Assembly (NCBI RefSeq): GCF_018333235.1 | Contig: NZ_BORP01000003.1 | Location: forward strand, 1 to 64,000 | Length of the DNA stretch: 64,000 nt | Direction of reading: 5' to 3' | Source of the DNA: Ornithinibacillus bavariensis | GTDB lineage: Bacteria > Bacillota > Bacilli > Bacillales > Amphibacillaceae | Shown here: in pieces, positions 16,982 to 27,344 of the stretch | Position numbering within the stretch: the stretch's first letter is position 1 | Layout: each line of letters opens with the position of its first letter | Translations under genes and position numbers: made by a program | Notes under the pieces: model-generated | Told to the model about the DNA's origin: nothing | The model's input: only the letters and a program-made list of their open reading frames with translations | Databases searched by the model: none

Positions 16982-17287
16982 GCCTAACAGTTAAGCTTTT
17001 ACGATTTATACAAAGGGAACATTTCACCTAAGAAAGTACGAGCTGACCATTTCTCCAGCTACTTACAACACGAACATCCTCCATATTCCACCCTTTCAAT
17101 GATTTTTCGGATTACGCTTTGAATATTCTTTTCCACTCCTAAATTGCCCTCGGTTGCACCTATGGTTTAATGGTCAATTTCGTATATTTCTTATGCGGTG
17201 TTTAAATAGCTTGTTCCCTCCTGCCCGCACTAAAATATATGAGACAACCTTAGCAATTATGCAGATGATATCCGTTAAACTATTAAT
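16982..17287. other. 306-bp gap with no recognised gene
   Basis: Between the LolA-fold lipoprotein gene and acpS. Only short frames without convincing ribosome binding sites are present, and no similarity to nnrD or another known neighbour was recognised. No clear hairpin or promoter was seen. Confidence 0.5.
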
Positions 17288-17641
17288 TTATCCTTCTAAA
17301 ACAACCTGTGCTACTGCATATTCCTTACTATGTGAAATGGAAACAAAAATATTCATCTTATCTGGTAAAGATACAGACAACATAGGCTTTCCTCTTTCAT
17401 CATTCACAACCTCTATGTCTTGAAAGCTTAACTTTCCAATACCAGTTCCCATCGCCTTGGCAAACGCCTCTTTAGCAGCAAATCTCCCTGCAACAAATTC
17501 TGCTTTTCTAGCTTCTCCCTGAAGCCCCTTTAAATACATTCTTTCATTTGTCGTCAACACCCGCTCAAGAAAACGCTCATTCTCTATACTTTTTCGAATT
17601 CTATTTATTTCTATAATATCAATCCCAATGCCTTTTATCAT
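17288..17641 (-). CDS. acpS: Holo-[acyl-carrier-protein] synthase
   Basis: A 117-residue AcpS that transfers 4'-phosphopantetheine from CoA to apo-ACP. Family motifs are GIGIDIIEI at the N-terminus (Asp for Mg2+), RFAAKEAFAKAMGTG near 55-69 and VSISHSKEYAVA near 101-112. Length is typical. It is divergent from the rhomboid gene, as in B. subtilis (ydcB/ydcA). Confidence 0.95.
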   Translation of the reverse strand: MIKGIGIDIIEINRIRKSIENERFLERVLTTNERMYLKGLQGEARKAEFVAGRFAAKEAFAKAMGTGIGKLSFQDIEVVNDERGKPMLSVSLPDKMNIFVSISHSKEYAVAQVVLEG

Positions 17642-17779
17642 TGTCGTACCCCTCGCTAACTAAATCAATCTACATTTTAATATCACTTCATTTATTATTA
17701 TAGTAATCTAATATTGTACATACTATTATCATAGCCAAAAGAAATTAGTAAACAAACCCATTTTGAAAGAAGGGATAGC

Positions 17780-18538
17780 ATGTTTCTACGAACGGAAAAA
17801 AGTGTAAAAGAATTTATCCAATCCTACCCTATTATTTCCACCTTAGTCATCATTAATATCAGTATATGGATATTAGGTCTATTACCAATTACTTTCTTTG
17901 ACCGTCTTTATGATTTAGGTGTTGGGAGTCATTTCGATATCCAAAACGGTGAATATTGGCGTTTTCTAACCCCTATTTTTCTACATGGTGGGTTTACACA
18001 TATGCTATTTAATTCATTTTCTCTCATTTTATTTGGACCAGCCCTTGAGCAAATGTTAGGCAGACTAAAATTTATCCTAGCCTATCTTGGAGCAGGAGTC
18101 TTAGCAAATATTGCTACATTCCTTCTAAATCCAGATCTAGGATTTGCTCATGTTGGTACTTCTGGTGCCATATACGGATTATTTGGTATCTATGTATTTA
18201 TGGTCGTATTTCGCAAGCATTTAATTGATGCTCAAAGCGCACAAATTATTGTTATTATCTTTATTATTGGTCTAATCATGACCTTTATCAGACCTGGTAT
18301 TAATGAATATGGCCATGTTTTAGGCTTTGTCTCTGGGTTTGTAATTGCCCCTCTTTTACTAACAAAAGCAAGACCATTTAACCCATGGAAGAACCCTCAT
18401 TCCAACGGTCCGAAAGATATACAATTTAATCCTAACCGCTGGAAGAAAAAAAACTTCTTCCAGAGGCTAAGACTAAATCCTTTTTTCATTTTCTTTATTA
18501 TTGTTCTAATAATCTTTATCGTACAGAATTTCTTTTAA
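17780..18538 (+). CDS. Rhomboid-family intramembrane serine protease (YdcA type)
   Basis: A 252-residue membrane protein with about six core helices and one C-terminal helix. The catalytic Ser is in HVGTSGAIYGLFG near residue 135 and the partner His in YGHVLGFVSG near 178. HGGFTHMLFNSF is the conserved loop-1 region. It would cut membrane protein substrates within the bilayer; the substrate is unknown. AAAGAAGGG precedes the ATG. Confidence 0.92.
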   Translation: MFLRTEKSVKEFIQSYPIISTLVIINISIWILGLLPITFFDRLYDLGVGSHFDIQNGEYWRFLTPIFLHGGFTHMLFNSFSLILFGPALEQMLGRLKFILAYLGAGVLANIATFLLNPDLGFAHVGTSGAIYGLFGIYVFMVVFRKHLIDAQSAQIIVIIFIIGLIMTFIRPGINEYGHVLGFVSGFVIAPLLLTKARPFNPWKNPHSNGPKDIQFNPNRWKKKNFFQRLRLNPFFIFFIIVLIIFIVQNFF

Positions 18539-18630
18539 AAACTAAATAGAATAGATCAGTGGCGTTCGTGTGTTGACCAATCCAATCCTCTTTTTTTCAG
18601 ACATTTAACCCGATAATAGCCGACTTAATT

Positions 18631-18665
18631 AGAAGAAGGGCTGAACTTACATTCAGCCCTTCTTT
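18631..18665 (-). terminator. Terminator at the end of ydbT
   Basis: Arms GAAGAAGGGCTGAA and TTCAGCCCTTCTTT form a long stem overlapping the last codons of the minus-strand gene. The T run is short. Confidence 0.55.
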
Positions 18666-20089
18666 CTATATGAATACCAATCTGACAAATCGTCTACATC
18701 AGTCACATCTAACTCTTTAATCGTATAATGTTTTCCTAGTCCCATTTTACCGATTATGGATAATTTTAATCTAGCAAGATTTTCCTTCCTATGGAACCAA
18801 TTTTGTTTTTTATTGAATGCTTGTATTCGCTTATGATGTAGCACCATGGTCACTTTATTAATATTGCGGTAGCGAATAAGTAATTTTTGACCATTTATTA
18901 AATAACCAGCGTCCTTATGTTGCAACAAACTCAATCCCACACAAACCGCAAGAAGTATTAACGGAATCCAGCTAAGATGTGGAAATACAAAGAATACAAC
19001 TCCAAGTAATAGCAATGCTGGGATTGTCATTCGAATTATATAATACTTTCTTGCTCGTTTTGGCAATGATTGCATATTATTCTGCTTGTTGACATACATC
19101 GGTAAAAACTTCTCTAAAAATGCCTCTACCTCTTCTACCTTCATAATAGGGAATAGCACCGTGGAGAAATCTTCCCCTTTTTCATTGGATCCGCCTGCTA
19201 TTTCTGCAATTACTGTAGCATATCCAAAGGGTTGTCGAATAACACTTTCTGCATAACCAACAGCTTGTATTCGTTTTAAAGGTATAGTAATTTGCTTTTT
19301 TTCTAGAAGACCCCTAGTTATGACAATATCCTCATCAACCTTTGTTATGGTAAAATTCCAATATTTAATCATCGTGCCTATAATACCCAACAACCATAAC
19401 AGCAATAATGTGCCGACTATAAACAAAACCATTATTAACAATCCTAGGCCAATTATCCATCGATATGCATCGTCATAAAAGTTAGATGGAATAAATCGCT
19501 CTATTTCAGAAAATGCAAACCCCGCAATAGCCAAAAGGACTCCAATACTACCAGATGTAGCCCCTGCTAGTAATAATTGTTTTCTAGTAATGGTTTGCGC
19601 TAAATACGCTTCTTCTTCTATTTCATTTTCATGTTGTTCTCTAGAAGAAATGGATTTTAGTTCCGCTCTTAGCGCCTCACCTTCTGTTAGCGTTACACAA
19701 ATTAAGGATGCCTCCGCCTCTGCCCCTGTTCCAGCGGTCTCAATTTCTACTTTCGTTAGTTTGAATATTCGATGGAGAATATTTTGGGTTAAATCGATGG
19801 ATTGAATTCTATGCTTAGAAATAAACCGCTTTTTTCGAATGATAATCCCATATTCTAATCGAAGCTCGTCCTCTTCCACACGGTATGTAAACCGTTGCCA
19901 AGTTAATACACTAGTAATAATGATTAACAATAACAAGGCTAACATCGCTAAAAAGGCATATAGTAACTTATCATCAAATAACGTTACAAACAGAAGAATG
20001 AAAAAAAATAGAGAATTCCTAATTCCTATCACAATGTGTAAAATCACAGCAGCGGGATGTAGTCGCTTAGGCTTAGACATCATCTTCAT
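18653..20089 (-). CDS. bPH2-domain membrane protein, YdbT type
   Basis: A 478-residue protein with several membrane helices (about 18-60, 170-235, 350-390) and three bacterial PH-like (bPH2, formerly DUF304) domains between them. It overlaps the upstream ydbS-type gene by 17 bases, suggesting coupled translation. In B. subtilis YdbS/YdbT contribute to resistance to amylocyclicin-type antimicrobials; that role is only suggested here by homology. The start could also be one of the ATGs a few codons later. Confidence 0.85.
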   Translation of the reverse strand: MKMMSKPKRLHPAAVILHIVIGIRNSLFFFILLFVTLFDDKLLYAFLAMLALLLLIIITSVLTWQRFTYRVEEDELRLEYGIIIRKKRFISKHRIQSIDLTQNILHRIFKLTKVEIETAGTGAEAEASLICVTLTEGEALRAELKSISSREQHENEIEEEAYLAQTITRKQLLLAGATSGSIGVLLAIAGFAFSEIERFIPSNFYDDAYRWIIGLGLLIMVLFIVGTLLLLWLLGIIGTMIKYWNFTITKVDEDIVITRGLLEKKQITIPLKRIQAVGYAESVIRQPFGYATVIAEIAGGSNEKGEDFSTVLFPIMKVEEVEAFLEKFLPMYVNKQNNMQSLPKRARKYYIIRMTIPALLLLGVVFFVFPHLSWIPLILLAVCVGLSLLQHKDAGYLINGQKLLIRYRNINKVTMVLHHKRIQAFNKKQNWFHRKENLARLKLSIIGKMGLGKHYTIKELDVTDVDDLSDWYSYRKKG

Positions 20090-20552
20090 CCACCTTAGCT
20101 AGTGCTGATATTTTGTCCCTTAAATCAGAGGCTATTTCATTGGACAATGCGGGAATTTCATGCGTTGTCGCCGCTGTCGATATCGACACACTTGCTAATC
20201 CGAATTTTTTAAGGATTGGACCTTGCTGTGTTTCCACATGCTGTACTCGAATCATCGGTATTAACGTTCTTGAAACTACTAAAATACCATGCTGAATATA
20301 TATTTCCTGTTCAAAAACTTCATAACGCCACCTTCTCCAACGTAATTTAGGCAGCATAAAAATAGAAAAATATGTACTTATAGCCGTTAATACAGCAACA
20401 ATTAAAACAATCCACAATGGAAAATCAATCGTAATAAATAAAATAAACCCTACGATAGTTAGGACCCATGCTATCGCTTCATACAAAATTGCAGTGATTT
20501 TCCATGCTTTTATAGCATCTTTTGAAATGGTATGTTCTGGTGGTTTTCTCAC
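20073..20552 (-). CDS. bPH2-domain membrane protein, YdbS type
   Basis: A 159-residue protein with two closely spaced N-terminal membrane helices (about 20-60) followed by one bPH2 domain containing the conserved YEVFEQEIYIQHGILVVSRT segment. It forms a two-gene unit with the overlapping YdbT-type gene downstream and lies downstream of cshA, as in B. subtilis. Confidence 0.87.
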   Translation of the reverse strand: MRKPPEHTISKDAIKAWKITAILYEAIAWVLTIVGFILFITIDFPLWIVLIVAVLTAISTYFSIFMLPKLRWRRWRYEVFEQEIYIQHGILVVSRTLIPMIRVQHVETQQGPILKKFGLASVSISTAATTHEIPALSNEIASDLRDKISALAKVDEDDV

Positions 20553-20574
20553 AATCTCTCCCCCTTACCTAAGG

Positions 20575-20604
20575 AAAAAGCTCCCGCTTTTAGGAGCTTT
20601 CTTT
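20575..20604 (-). terminator. cshA terminator
   Basis: On the minus strand AAAGCTCC...GGGAGCTTTTT forms a stem with a T run, 13 bases after the cshA stop. Confidence 0.85.
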
Positions 20605-20616
20605 AGGTGTTAATAT

Positions 20617-22089
20617 CTAAAAGTCACGATTTCTCCGTTTTTGGAAATTTCCCTTTCGGTTGCGACCACCTTGGTTTCTCCCAGATTGATTACGACCGCT
20701 GCTCTGGTTTCGTTTTCCATAGAATCGCTTGTTGTTTCCTCTAGATTTTTCTTTTTCTGCCTTCTTAATACTTATCGGCGCAACAGATGAAATTTGTACT
20801 GGCACATCTCTTCTTTCTTTGGTCAGTAACTTTAATGCTGCTGCTATTAGCGTAACAGAATCATGCTCGTCAAGTAGCTGATTAGCTGTTTCGTGATAAG
20901 CCTCTAAATCATTGCTTTCAATTGTCTTTAGCATTTTTTCAACCGTAATCTGCTGTTGACCACGGCGAGCTTCCTTATTAGTTGGAGGAACCATCCGCTT
21001 CATTTTACTTCTCGTAATTTTTTCAATGAGGCGTAGATGGGCTATCTCTCTTGGTGTTATAAAGGAAATGGCTTCTCCTGTACGACCTGCACGACCAGTA
21101 CGACCAATGCGATGGACATAGCTTTCTGGGTCCTGTGGAATATCGAAATTATACACATGAGTAACACCAGAAATATCAAGCCCTCTTGCCGCAACATCTG
21201 TCGCTACCAGTACATCAACACGTCCATTTTTAAATTTATTTAGTACGGACATCCGTTTACCTTGTGTTAAATCACCATGAATACCCTCTGCACGAAAGCC
21301 TCTTGCCTGCAATCCTTCCGTAATTTCATCGACACGTTTTTTCGTTCTGCTAAACACGATTGCAAGATCTGGATTTTGCATATCTAATAGGTTAGTTAGT
21401 GTATCAAACTTATATTTTTCAGGAACTTCCACAAAATGCTGTTCAATATTTTCAACAGTCATTTCCTTCGCTTTAACTTTAACTTCCTTCGGATCCTTCA
21501 TCATCGTTGTTGCTATTTCACGAATTTCTTTAGGCATAGTTGCAGAGAACAGTAGGGTTTGTCTTTCTGCCGGAACCTGTTTAAGAATCTCACGAATATC
21601 ATCGATAAAGCCCATATTAAGCATTTCGTCGGCTTCATCTAAAACAATCGTTTGGACTAAATCGGTTCTTACTGTTCTTCTTCTAAAATGGTCCAATAAT
21701 CTTCCTGGTGTTGCCACTACTATGTGGGGACCGTCTTTTAGAGAACGAATTTGCCGGTCCATGTGTTGTCCCCCATAAACAGGCAGGACTCGAACACCTT
21801 TATTTTTACCTAAGCGATTCAGCTCTTCAGCCACCTGAATAGCCAATTCTCTTGTAGGTGCTACTACAAGGCTCTGAACCTTTCTTAGTTTTGTATCAAT
21901 TCTTTCTATCATTGGGATTCCAAATGCTGCAGTTTTCCCAGTACCAGTTTGTGCCTGTCCAATCACATCATTTCCTTCCATTGCTAGTGGAATAGTTTGT
22001 GCTTGGATAGGTGTTGCTTCTTCAAACCCCATTCGTTCTAACGACTTCATTATCGGGCTTGAAATACCTAATTCATTGAATGTTGTCAC
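20617..22089 (-). CDS. cshA: DEAD-box RNA helicase CshA
   Basis: A 490-residue ATP-dependent RNA helicase with all core motifs: Q motif ([14 protein letters not shown]), motif I AQTGTGKT near 45, motif [11 protein letters not shown] near 150, motif III SAT, and motif [13 protein letters not shown] near 320. A basic C-terminal tail rich in Arg, Gly, Asn and Gln (about 440-490) is typical of RNA degradosome-associated CshA. GTG at 22089 starts the conserved MTTFNELG. The region upstream is unusually long and gene-free. Confidence 0.94.
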   Translation of the reverse strand: MTTFNELGISSPIMKSLERMGFEEATPIQAQTIPLAMEGNDVIGQAQTGTGKTAAFGIPMIERIDTKLRKVQSLVVAPTRELAIQVAEELNRLGKNKGVRVLPVYGGQHMDRQIRSLKDGPHIVVATPGRLLDHFRRRTVRTDLVQTIVLDEADEMLNMGFIDDIREILKQVPAERQTLLFSATMPKEIREIATTMMKDPKEVKVKAKEMTVENIEQHFVEVPEKYKFDTLTNLLDMQNPDLAIVFSRTKKRVDEITEGLQARGFRAEGIHGDLTQGKRMSVLNKFKNGRVDVLVATDVAARGLDISGVTHVYNFDIPQDPESYVHRIGRTGRAGRTGEAISFITPREIAHLRLIEKITRSKMKRMVPPTNKEARRGQQQITVEKMLKTIESNDLEAYHETANQLLDEHDSVTLIAAALKLLTKERRDVPVQISSVAPISIKKAEKEKSRGNNKRFYGKRNQSSGRNQSGRNQGGRNRKGNFQKRRNRDF

Positions 22090-22717
22090 GCTCTCTTTTT
22101 CTCCTTTTTGCAAATTATTTTGTATTAGCGCTTATACTTGCCGTGATGCTTTTTCCGTAAAAACATGAACTTATTTAGTATTTTATCCATTCTTTTTATC
22201 TTTAGTGTTTGATTAATGAATACTTTTTACAATTTAAGAAATGGAATTATTTCTTCATTTTTCAAAAGCTAAAAGCGGAAAAGAGGTTGTCCTTTTTGTT
22301 ACAAGGGAAAAGCCCTATAATTATGGACAGCTCCACCGGAATGTATTTTGAATAAACGCATTCGTCCACCCTTATTGCTCAGCAACTACTTGTATTACAT
22401 TGTAAATTTCCTGGAAGTACTACTTGTAGTTTTCTAAGGAGTATTCTATATAGGTACGACGAGTACATTTGTGTTAGATTTTATTATACAGTGGAAATTC
22501 CTTATACTTTCCTATCTGCCAAAAAGTCTATATAAATGACTTAATGTAGTCTAACTTCATAAGACCATAAAGCACCGTGGCAAATTAACCGTCATTTAAT
22601 GATAACACATTAAGAATCATACAAGCTAGTTGCAATATGATTTTTCGATTTGAACATGGTATGATAAGTAAATATAGCTTATTACAATGATACATATTAT
22701 TTTAGGAGGCTAGTAAG
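22090..22717. other. 628-bp gene-free region between divergent cshA and DMT gene
   Basis: AT-rich sequence with no frame carrying a plausible start and ribosome binding site. It must hold the promoters of both divergent genes; a possible TTGAAC-N17-TATAGC lies near 22653-22681 ahead of the transporter gene. No strong hairpin was seen. The cshA message may have a long leader. Confidence 0.45.
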
Positions 22718-23626
22718 ATGAGAGTCCCTCCATTTAACCCATATATAGCAGTTGTAATTGGAGTTATCTCGGTATCAACTTCAGCAATACTAGTGAAATT
22801 AGTTGGTAATGCACCTGCAGCTATTATTGCTTTTTATCGTCTGTTTTTTTCAGTCGTTCTAATGGCACCACTTATGTTACTAAAATATCGCCATGAATTT
22901 AAGGGTATTGAAAAAAAGGATTGGATACTTTCGATATTTGCTGGTATTTTCCTTGCCTTTCATTTTATACTTTGGTTTGAATCCTTAAATTATACATCGG
23001 TCGCTAGCTCCGTTGTATTAGTTACCCTACAGCCTATTTTTGCCTTTATCGGTACGTACCTATTCTTTAAAGAGCGATTTACACCAGGAGCAATAATTAG
23101 TATGGTGATTGCTCTCTTAGGAAGTGTAATCATCAGCTGGGGTGATTTTCAAATTAGTGGTATGGCATTATTCGGTGACATTTTAGCGTTTATTGGAGCG
23201 ATTGCAATCACAGCATATTTTTTAGCCGGTCAAAATGCACGAAAACGCCTATCTCTGATGACATATACGTTTGTGGTTTATGGAGTAAGTTCCATTACCT
23301 TACTTCTATATAACCTACTATTAACAAATTCCTTTACAGGTTACTCTGTAGACTATTGGATTATTTTCTTGGCTTTAGCTATATTCCCTACCTTCCTAGG
23401 ACATAGCTTGTTCAACTGGGCGATTAAATGGCTTAGTACATCTACCATTAGTATGGCGATAGTTTTTGAGCCCATTGGTGCTTCAATACTCGCTTATTTT
23501 ATACTTGATGAAAAAATTACATGGTCTCAGTGGCTTGGCGGTACTATCGTTATTTTTGGTTTATTTTTATTTATTATGAGCACCACTAGAAAGGCAAATG
23601 TCACCCTGCATAAAAAAAATAACTAA
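22718..23626 (+). CDS. DMT-superfamily (EamA) transporter
   Basis: A 302-residue protein with ten predicted membrane helices in two EamA repeats (about 8-140 and 150-290), the usual architecture of metabolite exporters. The substrate cannot be read from the sequence. The ATG is preceded by TAGGAGGCTAG. Confidence 0.88.
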   Translation: MRVPPFNPYIAVVIGVISVSTSAILVKLVGNAPAAIIAFYRLFFSVVLMAPLMLLKYRHEFKGIEKKDWILSIFAGIFLAFHFILWFESLNYTSVASSVVLVTLQPIFAFIGTYLFFKERFTPGAIISMVIALLGSVIISWGDFQISGMALFGDILAFIGAIAITAYFLAGQNARKRLSLMTYTFVVYGVSSITLLLYNLLLTNSFTGYSVDYWIIFLALAIFPTFLGHSLFNWAIKWLSTSTISMAIVFEPIGASILAYFILDEKITWSQWLGGTIVIFGLFLFIMSTTRKANVTLHKKNN

Positions 23627-23696
23627 CTTGAAACTATTTTTACTATTCAATACACGTTATAATAAGGAGACAACTAATTTAGAAATAGGTGAGTCC

Positions 23697-24551
23697 ATGA
23701 CAATTCAATTAATGACCGATGGTGGAGCAGATATCCCGAAAGAGCTATCCGGAATTATTGATATAAAAACTATCCCACTATATTTAAATTTTAGAGATCA
23801 GCAGTATAAAAGCGGTGTCGATCTAGACCTAGCTACCTTTTACAAAAAAATCGAAGAGACAAAGGAATTGCCCCGATCTGCAGCACCGAGTCCAAATGAT
23901 TTTTATGAAGCCTACAAGCAAGTAGATCCTTCTACACCTATTATTATGCTTAGTCTATCAGGCGGGTTAAGTAGCACATATGATAACGCTGTTGCAGGGA
24001 AAAAATTACTATTAGAAGAAGAGCCCAATCGAAAAATAGAAGTGATTAATACAAAAACAGCCTCCTGTGGCCAAGCATTAATGTTATTTGAAGCTTATCA
24101 AAAGATACAAGAAAATTACTCATTCGAAGAGATTGTCAGCCATTTAAATAAAATGGTTAAACATACTGCTACACTCTTCGTTTTAAAAACATTGGAAAAT
24201 CTTGTGCTCGGTGGGAGACTGGATAAAGTAAAAGGAACGATTGCTAAAACTCTAAACATCAAGCTCTTGATGAAGGGAAGCGACGAGGGGACGATTGAAG
24301 TTTCCGAAAAAGTACGTGGTGATAAGAAATCAATTAGGCGATTTGTGGAACAAATAGGTGAATATGCCAAATCAGTCGAAGACAAAATTCTAGTCATGAC
24401 ACATTGTAATGCATCGGAACGAGCAAAAGCTGTTCTCTCAGAAATAAAGGAAAAGTATACGTTCAAAAGCACTTATTTAACCGAAATGGGTCCACTAATT
24501 TCCACCTATGGTGGAGAAGGTGCACTTGTTATTGCTTTCTTTAAAGATTAA
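23697..24551 (+). CDS. DegV-family fatty-acid-binding protein
   Basis: A 284-residue DegV/FakB-like protein. MTDGGADIP near the N-terminus, the SLSGGLSSTYDNA motif near 84-96 and TLENLVLGGRLDKVKG near 165-180 are diagnostic. Family members bind a fatty acid and present it to the kinase FakA. The start is placed at ATG 23697, with AGGTGAG just ahead, giving the family length. The longer frame from 23598 overlaps the preceding gene and lacks a ribosome binding site. Confidence 0.9.
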   Translation: MTIQLMTDGGADIPKELSGIIDIKTIPLYLNFRDQQYKSGVDLDLATFYKKIEETKELPRSAAPSPNDFYEAYKQVDPSTPIIMLSLSGGLSSTYDNAVAGKKLLLEEEPNRKIEVINTKTASCGQALMLFEAYQKIQENYSFEEIVSHLNKMVKHTATLFVLKTLENLVLGGRLDKVKGTIAKTLNIKLLMKGSDEGTIEVSEKVRGDKKSIRRFVEQIGEYAKSVEDKILVMTHCNASERAKAVLSEIKEKYTFKSTYLTEMGPLISTYGGEGALVIAFFKD

Positions 24552-24628
24552 ATCGATAACGAAATCAAAGGGTCATCCCCAAATCTAATAACCGTAAAGG
24601 TTTAAAGAGACATAGGGAGGGCCCTTTC

Positions 24629-25351
24629 CTATACCATATCAAAATGCTTATTCTTTATCCCTATTGGCTTTTCCAAAAACTCATAAACCATTTTATTTAA
24701 TGTGTCTTTGTCATTTCCGAGACAAATTAAATGTCTTGATCGCTCAAAAAATACAACTTCTTTCCGCTTTGAAGGTATCTCCTTATCTAAATAATAGGCA
24801 GTCTTATAAGGTACCATATTATCTTGCTGACCTTGAGCAATTAATACAGGAGATTCCACCTTACGTAAATACTTTCTTGTCAATCTCACTAGCTTTAGAA
24901 ACTCCAAATTTGCCTTTAGTGGTACACTACTAAGTTTACGCCTATAATGCCGGTATAGCTTATTTTCGCTAAGCCTTCCCATTACTCCATCCTTGATTAC
25001 CGTTCCAATATCCACACTAATTTGCTTCAATGATAAGTATTTACCTGCTGTAGCTAATAATACTAGCTTATCCACCTTATATTTTGCAGCTAAATAAGCT
25101 GCAATCATTCCCCCCATCGAGAACCCAATAATATAGATTTCATCGTATTTTTCCCTTAATTGTTGTAAGGAAGATTCAGCGGTTTCAATCCAGCTTTTAT
25201 ACGTAACATTTTCAAGAGCTAATTTAATTCCATGTCCTGGTAAAGTTGGAACTGCTATATGCCAATTCGTCTTCTCTCTTAAATACTCCGTCAGTGGTTC
25301 TAATTCATGAGGTCCTCCAGTGAAACCATGAATAATTAAGCAACCTATCAT
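24629..25351 (-). CDS. Alpha/beta hydrolase, carboxylesterase (Est30-like)
   Basis: A 240-residue serine hydrolase with HGFTGGPHE near 8-16 (oxyanion loop), nucleophile elbow GFSMGG near 76-81, and the expected acid and His in QGQQDNMVP and ERSRHLICLG. It resembles the Est30 carboxylesterase/monoacylglycerol lipase group. No signal peptide is present, so it is cytoplasmic. The substrate is unknown. Confidence 0.87.
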   Translation of the reverse strand: MIGCLIIHGFTGGPHELEPLTEYLREKTNWHIAVPTLPGHGIKLALENVTYKSWIETAESSLQQLREKYDEIYIIGFSMGGMIAAYLAAKYKVDKLVLLATAGKYLSLKQISVDIGTVIKDGVMGRLSENKLYRHYRRKLSSVPLKANLEFLKLVRLTRKYLRKVESPVLIAQGQQDNMVPYKTAYYLDKEIPSKRKEVVFFERSRHLICLGNDKDTLNKMVYEFLEKPIGIKNKHFDMV

Positions 25352-25486
25352 GTTGTAATCTCCTTTATGAAAATCTATCGTAAGAGCGTTGGGTACAATA
25401 GTCTTTTTTCTTTTTCCCTAATTTGCATGAAATATTACCTTAACTCTCCTATTCCCGCTTTTGCTATTTCTATACATAATCTGGAC

Positions 25487-25858
25487 TTAACGGAATATTT
25501 TCATAAAGTCTCCAAACTGTTTAACAATTGGGGATACTTGATGATACGTATTTGCTAATTGACTCACCGTGGACAATACCTTATCTAAATTCAACTGACC
25601 ATTTTGATCATGGAACTGCGACTTTTTAATTGGTTGAGGAAATCCTTGGGCTTGTTGAAGATTCCCTTGTAAAGCTTGATTATTAGCGTACCAATCTTGG
25701 GGTTGCTTCGGCTTAGAAAATTGTTCAAAAGGGGTTTTAGGCTGCTGGAGCATCGATTGAAAATGCATTTGTTGCGCTGGATGGAAAGGCTGCTGTAAAT
25801 CCTGGTATGATTGCTGATAATTTTGATAAGGATATGGAGGTTGCCCAAATTGCCTCAT
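25487..25858 (-). CDS. YppG-like protein
   Basis: A 123-residue protein with a Pro/Gln/Tyr-rich low-complexity N-terminal half (QPPYPYQNYQQ) and a conserved C-terminal part (LNLDKVLSTVSQLANTYHQVSPIVKQFGDFMKIFR). This is the pattern of the YppG family, found in spore-forming Bacillaceae and often linked to the spore coat. ATG 25858 is chosen with AAAGGAAAGG upstream. The function is inferred only from family distribution. Confidence 0.72.
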   Translation of the reverse strand: MRQFGQPPYPYQNYQQSYQDLQQPFHPAQQMHFQSMLQQPKTPFEQFSKPKQPQDWYANNQALQGNLQQAQGFPQPIKKSQFHDQNGQLNLDKVLSTVSQLANTYHQVSPIVKQFGDFMKIFR

Positions 25859-25943
25859 ATGACACACCCTTTCCTTTTACCTTTTTACTTCACTTTATGC
25901 AATTCCTAATTATTATGTGTTTAGTCCAAAAAAAGAAGTACGA

Positions 25944-27344
25944 TTAAACACCGTACCTCTTTCGGACAAAGTATCGCTTCTCAAAATAGATCCAACTAAA
26001 AATCCCTATTGAAACCAGTGAAAAATATGGGTTGATCTCACACAATAAGATAAACCCTAATAATAGGAAAGATAAAAAGCCCTTTAATGAAGAATCGAGC
26101 TTTTTGTCTAATACCTTTGCAGCATTCTCCATCTTAACGATATAGTTAAATAAAAACAAACTAATTAGTAATAAAATAAATAAGCTTCCATGCCAGGAAA
26201 AACGAGCATAAGAATAAATAAAGATAGGAATAAACAGTGGAATACAGCCAATTAAAACCCAGCGATTTACTGTTCGTTTAAAACTATCTACATTCCACGG
26301 TAATACTTGAACAATTCCTGTATGGAATCTATCCACATAAAGGCTAGCGATAAAGGTTGTCAATACATGAATACTAATTGCAATTCCTATTAAAGCAGCT
26401 AGGTCATGGACAAAGAACAAGACGATGATTGCTAACAGTAAACCACCAATCACCTTCACCACTAGCTCTATATTTTCCCTAAAGTACTGTAGCCAAAGCC
26501 TTTTATAAATAGCGCTTTCTGTATAGGAGAAAGGCTTTTTCCTCGTAGCACTGTTCAGGAATATATTGTATCTTCTTTGCCTCTTAAACTTAGTTTTTGT
26601 TGCCCGAGCTACTAATGGCATACTCCATATAAGGTAGTCGTTGACCTCAGTCACTCTTCCCCAATTAATATTAGTAAATATTTTTCCATACCAATAGAAA
26701 TTGCTTAGCAATACTACAATTAAAATAAGAACACTAAATAGAATAGTTGTGCCTGTTAAAGTCCCTACAATGTTTATTAGAAGCAGAGCGCTAATCACAC
26801 ATAACTTCACATACCATTTCATTTGGAATAGCTTCCACTGTGGGATAGTCATTAAAACTTCAATAAACCAAAATATAAAAAAGTATAACCAGATCAGAAT
26901 TGGATTTATTGGTGTTAATAGTACGACAATTGCCCCAATCATTAAGTACCTTATAAACTGTTTCACCCACTTCTCCAAAGCAATATACAAGGTAATCCTT
27001 CTCATGGAAAATGGGAGCATTCCCAACTGGTATTCCGAGCTAGAAATGAAAAGCCCAGGAAATCGAAACGCTTGAAAAACATATCGTATAGGTACAATCA
27101 TTAAGATTAGCCAGAACCGCATTTCTGCTTGCTGCTCAATAAAAAGAAATTCATCTTGATACATAGCTAAATAGTCATTGAAAATAAAAATACTTGCAAA
27201 TAAATAGCCCCCAACAACCAATAAATAAAAGGCAGTTGTCTTATCAATGGACATGGCCACTAATCTTTTTTTAATTTCTTTTTTCTTTCGGAAACGATTT
27301 AAACGAATAAACCAGTAGGCATGCCAAGAAGAAAAACCTCTCAT
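25944..27344 (-). CDS. ecsB: ABC transporter membrane subunit EcsB
   Basis: A 466-residue membrane protein with multiple helices in the N-terminal two thirds and a hydrophobic C-terminus, matching EcsB. Its start overlaps the end of ecsA by four bases. EcsAB in B. subtilis is needed for normal secretion, sporulation and competence, partly through site-2 protease RasP. The transported substrate is uncertain. The usual ecsC is not visible downstream. Confidence 0.86.
   Translation of the reverse strand: MRGFSSWHAYWFIRLNRFRKKKEIKKRLVAMSIDKTTAFYLLVVGGYLFASIFIFNDYLAMYQDEFLFIEQQAEMRFWLILMIVPIRYVFQAFRFPGLFISSSEYQLGMLPFSMRRITLYIALEKWVKQFIRYLMIGAIVVLLTPINPILIWLYFFIFWFIEVLMTIPQWKLFQMKWYVKLCVISALLLINIVGTLTGTTILFSVLILIVVLLSNFYWYGKIFTNINWGRVTEVNDYLIWSMPLVARATKTKFKRQRRYNIFLNSATRKKPFSYTESAIYKRLWLQYFRENIELVVKVIGGLLLAIIVLFFVHDLAALIGIAISIHVLTTFIASLYVDRFHTGIVQVLPWNVDSFKRTVNRWVLIGCIPLFIPIFIYSYARFSWHGSLFILLLISLFLFNYIVKMENAAKVLDKKLDSSLKGFLSFLLLGFILLCEINPYFSLVSIGIFSWIYFEKRYFVRKRYGV

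Noticed and set aside
17154-17423. 89-residue frame on the plus strand overlapping the end of acpS
   Set aside because: It overlaps acpS antisense and lacks a ribosome binding site or recognisable domain.
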